The notes under the pieces are model-generated. The model saw only the letters and a program-made list of their open reading frames with translations. It had not been told where the DNA came from and did no database searches. The position numbers and the translations under genes are program-made. Source: Candidatus Bipolaricaulota bacterium (GTDB lineage: Bacteria > Bipolaricaulota > Bipolaricaulia > Bipolaricaulales > Bipolaricaulaceae). Taken from it: 42,091 nt of DNA. Each line of letters begins with the position of its first letter. Position 1 is the stretch's first letter. Shown here piece by piece: positions 27,848 to 36,373 of this stretch. The stretch lies in contig CALKCH010000030.1 in the NCBI GenBank assembly GCA_938083225.1, positions 1 to 42,091 on the forward strand. The letters are read 5' to 3'.

Positions 27848-28729
27848 ATGGAAGTCCGTCACCTTGGCAGCGGAGTTCACGTTCTCCCAGGTCCCGTGAA
27901 TCTTGGGGCTATTGCCAGGGAAGGGGAGGTGGCTTTCGTAGACGCCGGGCTGGACGATAGTCCGGCCCGAAAACTCTGGCGCTGGGCTGAAGAAGCCGGA
28001 TTTAGCCCCCGCGCGGCCATCCTCACCCATGCCCACGCCGATCACTTCGGAGGCGCTTATCTATGGGAGAACCGCGGCCTTCCTCTCCATGCCTCCCCGC
28101 TAGAGGGGGCCATGATGGAGCACCCTTTCCTGGAACCTCTTTTTCTTTTCTCCGGTGCAGCACCGCCCCAAAAACTTTGCTCCAAATTCACCTTGGCCAA
28201 GTCTTGCCGCGTGCAAAACCTTGAGCCCGGTATCATCCAACTGGGACCGGTATCCGTGGAAGTGGTGGCCTTGCCCGGCCACGCTCCCGCTCAAATCGGG
28301 GTGCGCTTCCAAGAGGTGCTATTTTGCGCCGACGCCCTTTTCCCCGAAGAGATCCTGAGAAAACACCCCATCCCCTTTTGTCACGATCTCGATCAGGCCC
28401 TAGCCTCTTTGAAGGTGGTGGAGGAGGCAGAACAAGTGGTGCCTGGCCACGGTCCCATTCTTACGGGGGAGAGGGTGCGCGCCGCGTGCGCTTTCTTTCG
28501 CGGCCATCTCCAAAAGATCCGAGATATTGTGCACCGAGAAATTGCTGTTCCCAAAACAGGGGAAGAGCTTGTGCATCGTGTGGCCGAAGAATTGGGGGCA
28601 AGCCTTACGGATCTGACCGATTTTGTCTTGGCCCTCACCACGATTCACGCCGCTCTTACTTCGCTTGCGCGGGAAGGTTTAGCCGAAGGGGTGGTGGAGA
28701 AAAACCGGCTCCTTTGGCGGAGGCAGTAG
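27848..28729 (+). CDS. MBL-fold metallo-hydrolase
   Basis: 293 aa; ILTHAHADHFGGAYLW, LPGHAPAQIGV, VVPGHGPIL. Confidence 0.92.
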   Translation: MEVRHLGSGVHVLPGPVNLGAIAREGEVAFVDAGLDDSPARKLWRWAEEAGFSPRAAILTHAHADHFGGAYLWENRGLPLHASPLEGAMMEHPFLEPLFLFSGAAPPQKLCSKFTLAKSCRVQNLEPGIIQLGPVSVEVVALPGHAPAQIGVRFQEVLFCADALFPEEILRKHPIPFCHDLDQALASLKVVEEAEQVVPGHGPILTGERVRAACAFFRGHLQKIRDIVHREIAVPKTGEELVHRVAEELGASLTDLTDFVLALTTIHAALTSLAREGLAEGVVEKNRLLWRRQ

Positions 28730-28730
28730 G

Positions 28731-29813
28731 ATGGGGATGCGCACGGGTTATGCGGAGCTCCCGCTGCATGGGGGGAAGGCCCCGCGGTGGCTTTTTGCGC
28801 GCATGGTGCGTTTGGCCCAGGAAATCCTGCTCCTCATGGTCGACGAATTTGGATCAGAGGAAGTTCTGCGCCGCCTTTCGGATCCGCACTGGTTTCAGGC
28901 CCTCGGTTGCCTTTTGGGCTTCGACTGGCACTCTAGCGGCCTCACTACCACGACTTGCGGTGCCCTCAAAGAAGCGTTGAGCCAGGTGGGCCCAGAGATC
29001 GGGCTCTTTGCCGCGGGTGGAAAAGGCGCGGTTTCCCGGCGTACCCCCGAGGAGATCCAAACTTGGGCCGAGCGGTTGGGGATAGAGTCTGGTCCTCTCG
29101 TGTATGCATCCCGAATGAGCGCAAAAGTTGACTCCGCTGCCCTTCAGGACGGATTTCAGATCTATCACCACGCGTTCTTCTTCGATCGAGCTGGGCGCTG
29201 GTGCGTGGTGCAGCAAGGGATGCGGGAAAACCTCGGTTTAGCCCGACGGTACCATTGGTTCTCGGAAGGCTTGCAAAGCTTTGTGGTGGAACCGCATTCC
29301 GGTGTAGTTGGCGCGCGGGCCCATTTGGTCCTCAACCTCGTGGCGGAGGAGGCCGAGCCCGCGCGGCACATCATGCCTGAGCTTGCCGGAAAACCCCCGG
29401 ATCATCTGGCGAACGAGCTGAAAAAGCTCCAGGGCTTAAAACTCCCGGAGCGGCATGCTCTGCTTCTTTCCGATCTGGATCCGCAGCGGCTGAAAAGCGT
29501 GTTTCTCCACACCTATGAGGCTCAGGCCCAAACGTTCGAAGAGCTTTTGGGAGTGCCTGGATTGGGCTCAAAGGGCCTGCGGGCATTGGCCCTTCTTTCC
29601 GAGCTCGTTTACGGGGCCCCCGCCTCTTTTCGCGACCCCGCACGGTTCGCCTATGCCCACGGTGGGAAGGATGGCACGCCTTACCCCGTGGATCGTGCTA
29701 CTTACGACCGGACCATCGAGGTGTTGGCGCGGGCCGTGCGCCAGGCCCGGCTAGGGGAGCGGGAGGAGCTCAGGCGGCTACGCCAGCTTGCGCTTCTCTT
29801 CCGCTCCCCTTAG
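28731..29813 (+). CDS. DUF763 domain-containing protein
   Basis: 360 aa; MRTGYAELPLHGGKAPRWLFARM...DPHWFQALGCLLGFDWHSSGLTTTTCGALKEAL, typical of DUF763. Confidence 0.85.
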   Translation: MGMRTGYAELPLHGGKAPRWLFARMVRLAQEILLLMVDEFGSEEVLRRLSDPHWFQALGCLLGFDWHSSGLTTTTCGALKEALSQVGPEIGLFAAGGKGAVSRRTPEEIQTWAERLGIESGPLVYASRMSAKVDSAALQDGFQIYHHAFFFDRAGRWCVVQQGMRENLGLARRYHWFSEGLQSFVVEPHSGVVGARAHLVLNLVAEEAEPARHIMPELAGKPPDHLANELKKLQGLKLPERHALLLSDLDPQRLKSVFLHTYEAQAQTFEELLGVPGLGSKGLRALALLSELVYGAPASFRDPARFAYAHGGKDGTPYPVDRATYDRTIEVLARAVRQARLGEREELRRLRQLALLFRSP

Positions 29814-29844
29814 GGCCTGGCGGTGCTGGTGGGTTGGCGGCGGC

Positions 29845-30690
29845 CTAAAGGAGGTGGGCCTGCTTCTTGGCCTCCTCGGCCATCGTTCCAATTCCTCCCT
29901 CGCCATTCGCTGTCAAAAGAAGAGCGTCATCGCTCACCCCGACCTTGCGGAACAACCCCACGAGGTCTTCCACCCGGAACCGACGTTTCTCTTGTTCTCC
30001 TAGGTCCAATACGATCCGGCCTTTGTGCATCATGATCAGCCTGTTTCCCACAGCCAACGCTTGGTCCATGCGGTGGGTGACCATGAGGGTGGTGAGCTGT
30101 TGTTCGGCCACGAGCCTTTCCGTTATGACCAAGACTTTTTCGGCGTTGGCGGGGTCCAACGCGGCGGTGTGCTCGTCCAAAAGGAGGAGCTTTGGCCGGG
30201 TGAGGATGGCCATGAGCACGGTGAGGGCTTGACGTTCTCCGCCAGAAAGATGCGCGACTTTCTCGGAAAGTCTGCGCTCGAGCCCCATTTCCAAGGAAGC
30301 CACAGCTTCCATGATGAAGCGACGCCGCCGGGCGGTGAGGAGAGGAACCAAAGCCCGCGCCCCCTTTTTTCGGGCCAGGGCCAGGTTTTCCGCAACCGTC
30401 ATGTGGGCCGCTGTGCCCTGAAGCGGGTCCTGGAACACCCGGCCGATGAAGTACGCCCGACGGTGAACTGGCCAGCGAGTGACATCCTGTCCAGCCAAGC
30501 GAACCCGTCCCCGATCGGGTCGATAATGGCCAGCGATCACGTTGAGGAGCGTGGTCTTTCCCGCCCCGTTGGAGCCGATCACCGTGGCGAAATCACCCTC
30601 GTCCAGAAATAAATCCAGATCCTCCAGGGCCACCACCCGCTCCGCTCCCAAGGCAAAGGTCTTCGTGACTTTAAGCACTTCCAAGATCAC
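29845..30690 (-). CDS. ABC transporter ATP-binding protein (TrpZ-like family)
   Basis: 281 aa; GSNGAGKTTLLNVIAGHYRPD, LSGGERQALTVLMAILTRPKLLLLDEHTAALDPANA. Confidence 0.9.
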   Translation of the reverse strand: MILEVLKVTKTFALGAERVVALEDLDLFLDEGDFATVIGSNGAGKTTLLNVIAGHYRPDRGRVRLAGQDVTRWPVHRRAYFIGRVFQDPLQGTAAHMTVAENLALARKKGARALVPLLTARRRRFIMEAVASLEMGLERRLSEKVAHLSGGERQALTVLMAILTRPKLLLLDEHTAALDPANAEKVLVITERLVAEQQLTTLMVTHRMDQALAVGNRLIMMHKGRIVLDLGEQEKRRFRVEDLVGLFRKVGVSDDALLLTANGEGGIGTMAEEAKKQAHLL

Positions 30691-31571
30691 GGGGTTTCCC
30701 CCTTCCAGGCTGCGCGGAGGGCAGGAGCAGCCAGAGCTCCCAGCACCACGAGGGCCGTGAGGAGCCGCAGATCAGAAGCGGTGAACCCCAAGACGGCGCC
30801 GTACCGCAGAGCCACGGAGATGGCCAACCTGTACACCACTGAGCCCACGAGAGCGGCCGCCACAGCCGCCAACAGGGACTGTGGTCGCAGGAGGATTTCC
30901 CCCACGATCACGGAGGCCAGGCCAGCGATGATCGTGCCCACGCCCATGCCCACGTCGGCGAACCCGGAGTACTGGGCTACCAAAGCCCCCGCGAGGCCGA
31001 CCAACCCGTTCGAGAGGGCCAGGCCAAGGATCAGGAAGTTGTGGGGATTTGTTCCCAAAGTTCTCACGAGTTCGGGGTTTTGGCCCACGGCGCGCAGGGT
31101 GGCGCCGACCTCGGTGTGGAGAAAGAGGAGCAAAAGACCCGCCGCCACGAGCGCGAAGATTCCCACCGCCACCAGATTTTCATAGGCGCGAGGTGTGCCC
31201 AGCCCTTGGGCCAGGTACACGAGGGCCGAAGGTTTTCCCAGGAGGGAGAGGTTTGGCCGGCCCATGATCCGCAGGTTCAGGGAATACAGCATGATCATGG
31301 TGAGGACCCCAGCGAGAAGCCCAGGAATGCGGAGGCGGGTGGCCAGGACCCCGGTGAGGGTCCCGGCCAGCGCGCCCGCCCCCGCGCCCGCTAACCCTGC
31401 CCACAGGGGGTGGACACCGCGCAGGATGAGAATCCCGGCCACGGCCGCGCCTAAAGGGAGGGTCCCGTCTACGGAAAGGTCGGGAAAGGCGAGGACCCGG
31501 AAGGAGAGGTAGACCCCGAGGGCCATGAGGCCGTAGATCAGACCCTGCTCGGCGGCGTGAAGAACCAACAT
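30687..31571 (-). CDS. ABC transporter permease (TrpY-like, branched-chain-type fold)
   Basis: 294 aa; GLIYGLMALGVYLSFRVLAFPDLSVDGTLPLGAAVA; overlaps the ATPase by 4 nt. Confidence 0.9.
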   Translation of the reverse strand: MLVLHAAEQGLIYGLMALGVYLSFRVLAFPDLSVDGTLPLGAAVAGILILRGVHPLWAGLAGAGAGALAGTLTGVLATRLRIPGLLAGVLTMIMLYSLNLRIMGRPNLSLLGKPSALVYLAQGLGTPRAYENLVAVGIFALVAAGLLLLFLHTEVGATLRAVGQNPELVRTLGTNPHNFLILGLALSNGLVGLAGALVAQYSGFADVGMGVGTIIAGLASVIVGEILLRPQSLLAAVAAALVGSVVYRLAISVALRYGAVLGFTASDLRLLTALVVLGALAAPALRAAWKGETP

Positions 31572-31575
31572 GTCC

Positions 31576-32538
31576 TCACTCCTTCACGAACCGCTGCCCC
31601 CCGAACAGGAGCCCAGTGGCCAGGGCCCGGGCCTCCGAACTGAACCGGAACCCTATTTCCTCGGCCACATCCAGGTTGAGCCACACCTGGGTTCCCGCTT
31701 GGCGCACGAAGGGGATGGCGCTGGGTGACATGCCTTGGAGGACCCGGAGCACGATTTCGCCGGTGAGGAGGCCATGGTCAAAGTAATCGAATCCTGTACA
31801 CATGAGTACTCCGCGCTCAAGGCTCGTGGGATCGGCGAAGAGGAACGGGATCTTATTGGCTTTCGCCACGGCCACCACGACGTCCAATGCAGCGGCCACA
31901 GTGTTGTCGGTGGTGCAGTAGACGGCGTCCACGCGACCCACCAGGGACTGGGCGGCCAACGGCACCTCCGCCGTGCTGTTGGCAGCGGCCAAAACGAGGG
32001 TGATCCCCATTTCCTCTGCCGCTTTCTTCGTGAGCTCCGTGAGGATGGCGGAGTTAGCCTCGCCCGGGTTATAGACTTGTCCCAATCTCTTTAGTCCGGG
32101 TATGATTTTCCTGAGCAGTTCCACATCGGCGCGGACATCGATCATGTCCGAGGCGCCGGTGACGTTGGGGTAGCCCGTGAGACCCGCTCTCACCGGGTCG
32201 GTCACAGCCGAGAAGATGACGGGGACGGTGGTGTCCTTGAACACCTGCACGGCGGCTTGGGAAGTGGGGGTGGCGATGGACACCACCAGGTCCACGCCGC
32301 GCGCGCGGAACTCCTGGGCGATGGCTATGGCTACGGAGAAATCGCCTTGGGCGTTGGCTAAGATGAATTGAACGTTTTCTCCCTCTACGTAGCCGGCGCG
32401 GCGGAGGGCTTCGATGACGCCATCGCGCACCTGATTGAGGGCCGGATGCTCCACAATTTGGGTGATGCCGATTAGCACCGGCTTAGCCACCGCAAGAATC
32501 CCCAAAACTGCTACCGCTAAAAGAGCTAACTTTTTCAC
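31576..32538 (-). CDS. ABC transporter substrate-binding protein (ABC_sub_bind / TrpX-like)
   Basis: GTG start at 32538; signal peptide VKKLALLAVAVLGILAVA, PVLIGITQIVEHPALNQVRDGVIEALRRAGYVEGENVQF, IATPTSQAAVQVFKDTTVPVIFSAVTDPVRAGL. Confidence 0.92.
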   Translation of the reverse strand: MKKLALLAVAVLGILAVAKPVLIGITQIVEHPALNQVRDGVIEALRRAGYVEGENVQFILANAQGDFSVAIAIAQEFRARGVDLVVSIATPTSQAAVQVFKDTTVPVIFSAVTDPVRAGLTGYPNVTGASDMIDVRADVELLRKIIPGLKRLGQVYNPGEANSAILTELTKKAAEEMGITLVLAAANSTAEVPLAAQSLVGRVDAVYCTTDNTVAAALDVVVAVAKANKIPFLFADPTSLERGVLMCTGFDYFDHGLLTGEIVLRVLQGMSPSAIPFVRQAGTQVWLNLDVAEEIGFRFSSEARALATGLLFGGQRFVKE

Positions 32539-32553
32539 TTCACACCCCCTTAC

Positions 32554-32583
32554 AAACAAAAAACCGCAAGCTTTTGCTTGCGG
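32554..32583 (-). terminator. Rho-independent terminator in the leader of the TrpXYZ-like operon
   Basis: Minus strand CCGCAAGC-AAAA-GCTTGCGG-TTTTTTGTTT, ending 15 nt before the GTG start of the SBP gene. Confidence 0.85.
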
Positions 32584-32587
32584 TGCT

Positions 32588-32619
32588 GGGCATGACTCTC
32601 CCTCTAGAGAGTCACGCCC
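32588..32619 (-). promoter_or_regulatory. 13-bp leader hairpin directly after the leader-ORF stop codon
   Basis: Minus strand GGGCGTGACTCTC-TAGAGG-GAGAGTCATGCCC (one G-U pair); first base follows TGA at 32622-32620. Confidence 0.75.
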
Positions 32620-32679
32620 TCATGCGAACCAATAACCCACGTAGGCCTGGACCCCGAGAATCACCTCCTTCCTACTCAT
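32620..32679 (-). CDS. Candidate leader peptide MSRKEVILGVQAYVGYWFA
   Basis: 19 codons + TGA; four of the last seven residues are aromatic (Y,Y,W,F); begins about 14 nt after the predicted transcription start; SD weak. Confidence 0.5.
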   Translation of the reverse strand: MSRKEVILGVQAYVGYWFA

Positions 32680-32700
32680 CAATCTCTGCGTCACGCTTCC

Positions 32701-32729
32701 AAAATACGACAGTCCCACCCCCCTGTCAA
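32701..32729 (-). promoter_or_regulatory. Sigma70-type promoter of the TrpXYZ-like operon
   Basis: Minus strand TTGACA (32724-32729) - 17 nt - TATTTT (32701-32706), just after the MATE stop codon. Confidence 0.7.
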
Positions 32730-32738
32730 GGGGGAGGA

Positions 32739-34139
32739 CTATTTGTGGGCGAGGTTGGAGGAGTGGAAAGCTGGGGCTGCCCGCACCAACCGGCGCTTCC
32801 ATGTGCCCCGCCGCAGCCAAAGCACCAAGGCCACGCCGGCCAGAACGTTGCTTAAGGTCATGCCCACCCACATCCCCGTGGTGCCGAACCCCAGCTGGTA
32901 CCCCAAAAGCCAGGAAAGAAACACCCGCAGGCCCCAAAGGCGCACGATGGCCATGATCATGGGGGGTACGGTGTGGCCGGAGCCCCGAAAAACCGCGGCC
33001 GCCCCATCAAAGAGGCCAAAGAAGGGGATGGAAATGCCGAAGATCATGATGTACCCAACCCCTTCTTGGATCACCGCTAGGTCGCTGATGAACAGGGAAA
33101 ACATGGGGCGGCGCAAGAGCAGGGCTACGCCATATAGGCCAACCAGGGCCGCAAAAGTCGCGAGGATACCGCGCCGGGCCACCTGCCCCGCCCGCTCGTA
33201 GCGCTCGGCTCCCAGGTTCTGACCGATCATGGCCACCAGGGCACTCCCTGCTCCCCAGCTCACCACGTTGATCAGGTTGATGATGCGGTTCCCCACGGTA
33301 TAAGCGGCCACCACCGTGGTGCCAAAGCCGGCCACAAGCCCCATCATCACCACGAAGCCGAACGAGGTGCTGGCCTGGTCCAGCACGTTGGGCAAGCCCA
33401 CCCGCAAAATGGGGAGCACACGGGGAAGTTTTGGACGCAGATCCCGCACGCGGAGGCGGAGCCCACGCCGTCCGGAAAAGAGGATGCCCAGGCCAATGGC
33501 GGCCACGAGGGCCCGGGAAAACACCGTGGCCCAAGCTGCGCCGGCTACCCCCCAGGCGGGGAAGGGGCCCCAGCCAAAAATAAAAACTGGGTCCAAAACC
33601 CCGTTCAGCAAAAGGGAAGAGGCGCTGATGTACATGAGAAAGTGGGTCTGCCCCAAGCCCACCATAAATCCGCCGAAAGCTGCGGCGATGAACATGATGG
33701 GCAGGCCCATACACTCGATACGCAGGTAAGTGAGAGCGTAGGGGAAGATCTCTTGGGGGGCACGGATGAGACCCAGAATAGTGGGCGCCAGGCTGTAGCC
33801 CAGAGCCCCCAAAAACACGGAAAGGAGTGTGAGGAAACCCAGAAGTTGCCCTGCGGATTCCTCCGCGCCGCGGCGATCACCTGCTCCAAAATGTTGGGCC
33901 ACGAAGGTGGACCCCGCGGCCTGGAAACCTCCGGAAAAGGACATGAAGAAAAAGAGGATGGGCCAAGCCATGCCGGGAGCAGCCACCGCCGCCGTGCCCA
34001 GTCGCCCAAGCCAAAAGGCGTCCACCAGGTTGTACAGGGCTTGAAGGGCGCTGGTGACCATCACCGGCCAAGCCAGAAGGGCCATGGTCTTGAGAATGGG
34101 GCCGTTGAGAATACGCTCGCGTGTGCGTATGGGATCCAT
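32739..34139 (-). CDS. MATE family efflux transporter
   Basis: Start MDPIRTRERILNGPILKTMALLAWPVMVTSALQALYNLVDAFWLGRLG; 12-TM MATE-like architecture. Confidence 0.92.
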   Translation of the reverse strand: MDPIRTRERILNGPILKTMALLAWPVMVTSALQALYNLVDAFWLGRLGTAAVAAPGMAWPILFFFMSFSGGFQAAGSTFVAQHFGAGDRRGAEESAGQLLGFLTLLSVFLGALGYSLAPTILGLIRAPQEIFPYALTYLRIECMGLPIMFIAAAFGGFMVGLGQTHFLMYISASSLLLNGVLDPVFIFGWGPFPAWGVAGAAWATVFSRALVAAIGLGILFSGRRGLRLRVRDLRPKLPRVLPILRVGLPNVLDQASTSFGFVVMMGLVAGFGTTVVAAYTVGNRIINLINVVSWGAGSALVAMIGQNLGAERYERAGQVARRGILATFAALVGLYGVALLLRRPMFSLFISDLAVIQEGVGYIMIFGISIPFFGLFDGAAAVFRGSGHTVPPMIMAIVRLWGLRVFLSWLLGYQLGFGTTGMWVGMTLSNVLAGVALVLWLRRGTWKRRLVRAAPAFHSSNLAHK

Positions 34140-34209
34140 AGGGGACCCAAGTATAACCTGCGGATGCGAAGAGCTAAAAACCGGAGCGGTGTAGAAGAAG
34201 GAGGGCCGC

Positions 34210-34488
34210 ATGGATTGGCGTTTGGTGCTTTCCACGTTTGGGCTTTTGTTTCTGGCCGAGCTCGGCGATAAGACTCAGCTTGCTGTTTTTGCTTTGGCCG
34301 CGCGACACCGCGCGCCCTGGCCCGTTTTCTTAGGAGCGGCGCTGGCCCTCTCCCTGGTGAGCCTTTTGGGTGCGTTCTTGGGCGGGCTCATTGGGTGCTA
34401 TTTGCCCACGAAATACGTCCAGGTGAGCGCCGGCTTTCTCTTCGTGGGGGTGGGGATCCTCGTGATCATCCGGGCCTTTTCCAGTTGA
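34210..34488 (+). CDS. Half-size GDT1/TMEM165 (UPF0016) family protein
   Basis: 92 aa; FLAELGDKTQLAVFALAAR (E-x-G-D-K-[T/S] motif), single repeat; SD aaggagg. Confidence 0.85.
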   Translation: MDWRLVLSTFGLLFLAELGDKTQLAVFALAARHRAPWPVFLGAALALSLVSLLGAFLGGLIGCYLPTKYVQVSAGFLFVGVGILVIIRAFSS

Positions 34489-34576
34489 TCTTTTTCCAGG
34501 GGAAACTGGGTTCTGAGCTCATCCTGCTTGCAGCCTGGGTGGGGAGCTACTCCGCTTGAGCTATAGCCACACTGTT

Positions 34577-35761
34577 TCAGCCGGCCAGGAAAATCTGGTG
34601 GAAGAGGGAAAGGACGAGGCGGTGGTGACCAGGGATGAGGACGTGGTGATTCCCTAGCGGCTCCCTGAGAAGCTTCTGGATCGCGCCCTTGGGCATCTTG
34701 AACCACACCTGTGTCCGGCACAGGTCCTCCCGGCCCGGATGCTCGGGAAGAACGCTCCCCTCCACGATGAACGCCTTCTCTAGCTCTTTCCCGCCGAAGC
34801 GCATCAGGGTATACGGCCCGGGCCTGAGCCTCCCCGCCACCGCTAAACCAATTCCGGACTCAAAATGCGTGCGCAGCTCAAAACTCTCCACCAGGGATAA
34901 AGGAACCGTGCAGTGGGCAAGAAGCACCCGCTCCCCTTTGAGGTCCACTTCCGCGGGGTTGGCCAAAAATCCCGGCTGCCCGGTAAGGAGGCGGCTCAGC
35001 CATAGGGCCAAAAGTCCGGGCAGGTCCCCTTCACAGCCACCGGGAATGCCCTCGTCGCTCAGGCGCGCCAAGGCCCAGCAGGCCGTGCGCTCCTCGGAAA
35101 GAAGGGAGAAACAGGCCACAGAGAGCGCCGAAAGTTTCAGCTCCTCGGCCAAGGCCTTGAGGCCAGCATAAACACGGCTGGCCATGGTCCGCTCCTTCTC
35201 CCCAACCCCCACGCCAATTCCGCCCGGCAAGGATCCGGCTGGGGGAGGAATCCCCTCGTTCAGGAGAGAAAGCGGTACCTCTACGAATTCCAGGCCGAGC
35301 CTTGTGCGCAGAACATCGGGATCAGGGGAACTGGCCACAAGCCAGGGCGAAACTCCGCCCAGGAGTCCTACGCGTTTTCCCCGCAAGCGACGGGCAAGGT
35401 CCGCGGCCTGGGCGAAAAGGTGAAGTTCCTCCGCGGAATCGCTCAGAACGAGCCAAGCTTTTCTTCCGTCCTCCTGCAGGCGGGCCAGGGTCTCCAGGGC
35501 CGCCGGAAGGGAGTTGTGGCTGCGGTGGGCCAAAAGCAAAAGCGGAGCCGCAGTGCCCACTGCGACGGCCAAGGCCAGATGCTCGGTTCCGCCTGTGAGG
35601 TGCAAAAGGGCGGGGAGCGGTTCTCCCTTGACTTTTTCCGCGCTTTCTGGGCGAAGCTCCACCCCGGATTTTTGGGCGAATTCAGAAATCACCTGATCCA
35701 AAAGGAGATCCGTGTGGCCCCGCAGGGGCGAACTCAGAACCAAAACGGGAAGATCAGGCAC
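34577..35761 (-). CDS. L-fucose/L-arabinose isomerase-like family protein
   Basis: 394 aa; CFSLLSEERTACWALARLSDEGIPGGCEGDLPGLLALWLSRLLTGQPGFLANP ... GNHHVLIPGHH. Confidence 0.75.
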   Translation of the reverse strand: MPDLPVLVLSSPLRGHTDLLLDQVISEFAQKSGVELRPESAEKVKGEPLPALLHLTGGTEHLALAVAVGTAAPLLLLAHRSHNSLPAALETLARLQEDGRKAWLVLSDSAEELHLFAQAADLARRLRGKRVGLLGGVSPWLVASSPDPDVLRTRLGLEFVEVPLSLLNEGIPPPAGSLPGGIGVGVGEKERTMASRVYAGLKALAEELKLSALSVACFSLLSEERTACWALARLSDEGIPGGCEGDLPGLLALWLSRLLTGQPGFLANPAEVDLKGERVLLAHCTVPLSLVESFELRTHFESGIGLAVAGRLRPGPYTLMRFGGKELEKAFIVEGSVLPEHPGREDLCRTQVWFKMPKGAIQKLLREPLGNHHVLIPGHHRLVLSLFHQIFLAG

Positions 35762-35762
35762 C

Positions 35763-36089
35763 CTAGGCTCCCCAGGCCCAGCGATCAGGGGAGGTGTCTA
35801 GGGCAAAGGTCAGGCGCGGTACCCTTCGCACCGAAAGCCGCCTGGCCAAAGACGTGCGCAAAAAGCCTGTGTCTTTGTGAAAGGCCGCCATCACGCGGGC
35901 TCTTTCCTCATCAGTTCCGGAAATGTACACCAGCACTTTCGCTTCCTGTCCGTCCTCGGAAAGCTCCACGCCCAGTACGGTGGGGAGAGCTTCACGCAAG
36001 ACCGGGTCCTTTACCTCGAATTCCAAAATGTCGGCGATCTCTCGGGCGATGGTTTCGGCTAGCCTAGCACGGGCCCGCGGACGCATCAC
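35763..36089 (-). CDS. rbfA: Ribosome-binding factor A
   Basis: 108 aa; RLAETIAREIADILEFEVKDP...AKVLVYISG...LRTSLARRLSVRRVPRLTFALDTS. Confidence 0.9.
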   Translation of the reverse strand: MMRPRARARLAETIAREIADILEFEVKDPVLREALPTVLGVELSEDGQEAKVLVYISGTDEERARVMAAFHKDTGFLRTSLARRLSVRRVPRLTFALDTSPDRWAWGA

Positions 36090-36367
36090 AGCACCTCCAT
36101 CTCGTGGCTTTCCACGCAGAACTCACGGCTTCCTTCCAGGCGCTCTAGGATTTTCTGCAGCACTCCGTCGGAATAAGCTCCGTTGTTGGAAAGGTGAGCG
36201 AACCCTAAAACGGCGTGCTCAGGACTATCCAGTTCCCCAAGTTCCGCCGCGGATACGTTGAACTCCCGGCGAAGCCGGACCAAAAGCCCTTCCAGGACGG
36301 ACCGCTTTTCCTTAAGCGTATGGGTTCCGTATAACCGTAAATACACGCGCAGGATTCCCACTGGCAT
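36086..36367 (-). CDS. DUF503 (YlxP-like) protein
   Basis: 93 aa; MPVGILRVYLRLYGTHTLKEKRSVLEGLLVRLRREFNVSAAELGELDS; between infB and rbfA. Confidence 0.88.
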   Translation of the reverse strand: MPVGILRVYLRLYGTHTLKEKRSVLEGLLVRLRREFNVSAAELGELDSPEHAVLGFAHLSNNGAYSDGVLQKILERLEGSREFCVESHEMEVL

Positions 36368-36373
36368 AGCTGA

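Noticed and set aside
32538-32700. T-box leader for the TrpXYZ-like operon
   Set aside because: No AGGGTGGNACCGCG antiterminator core or convincing Stem I/specifier loop; the leader (~150 nt) is also short for a canonical T-box.
34489-34576. tRNA-like / riboswitch-like sequence (ggctatagctcaagcggagtagctcc on minus strand; ggggagctactcc on plus)
   Set aside because: D-arm-like text, but no matching acceptor, anticodon or T-arm; it lies between two convergent 3' ends, so a riboswitch for GDT1 (upstream) is not plausible. More likely a shared terminator region.
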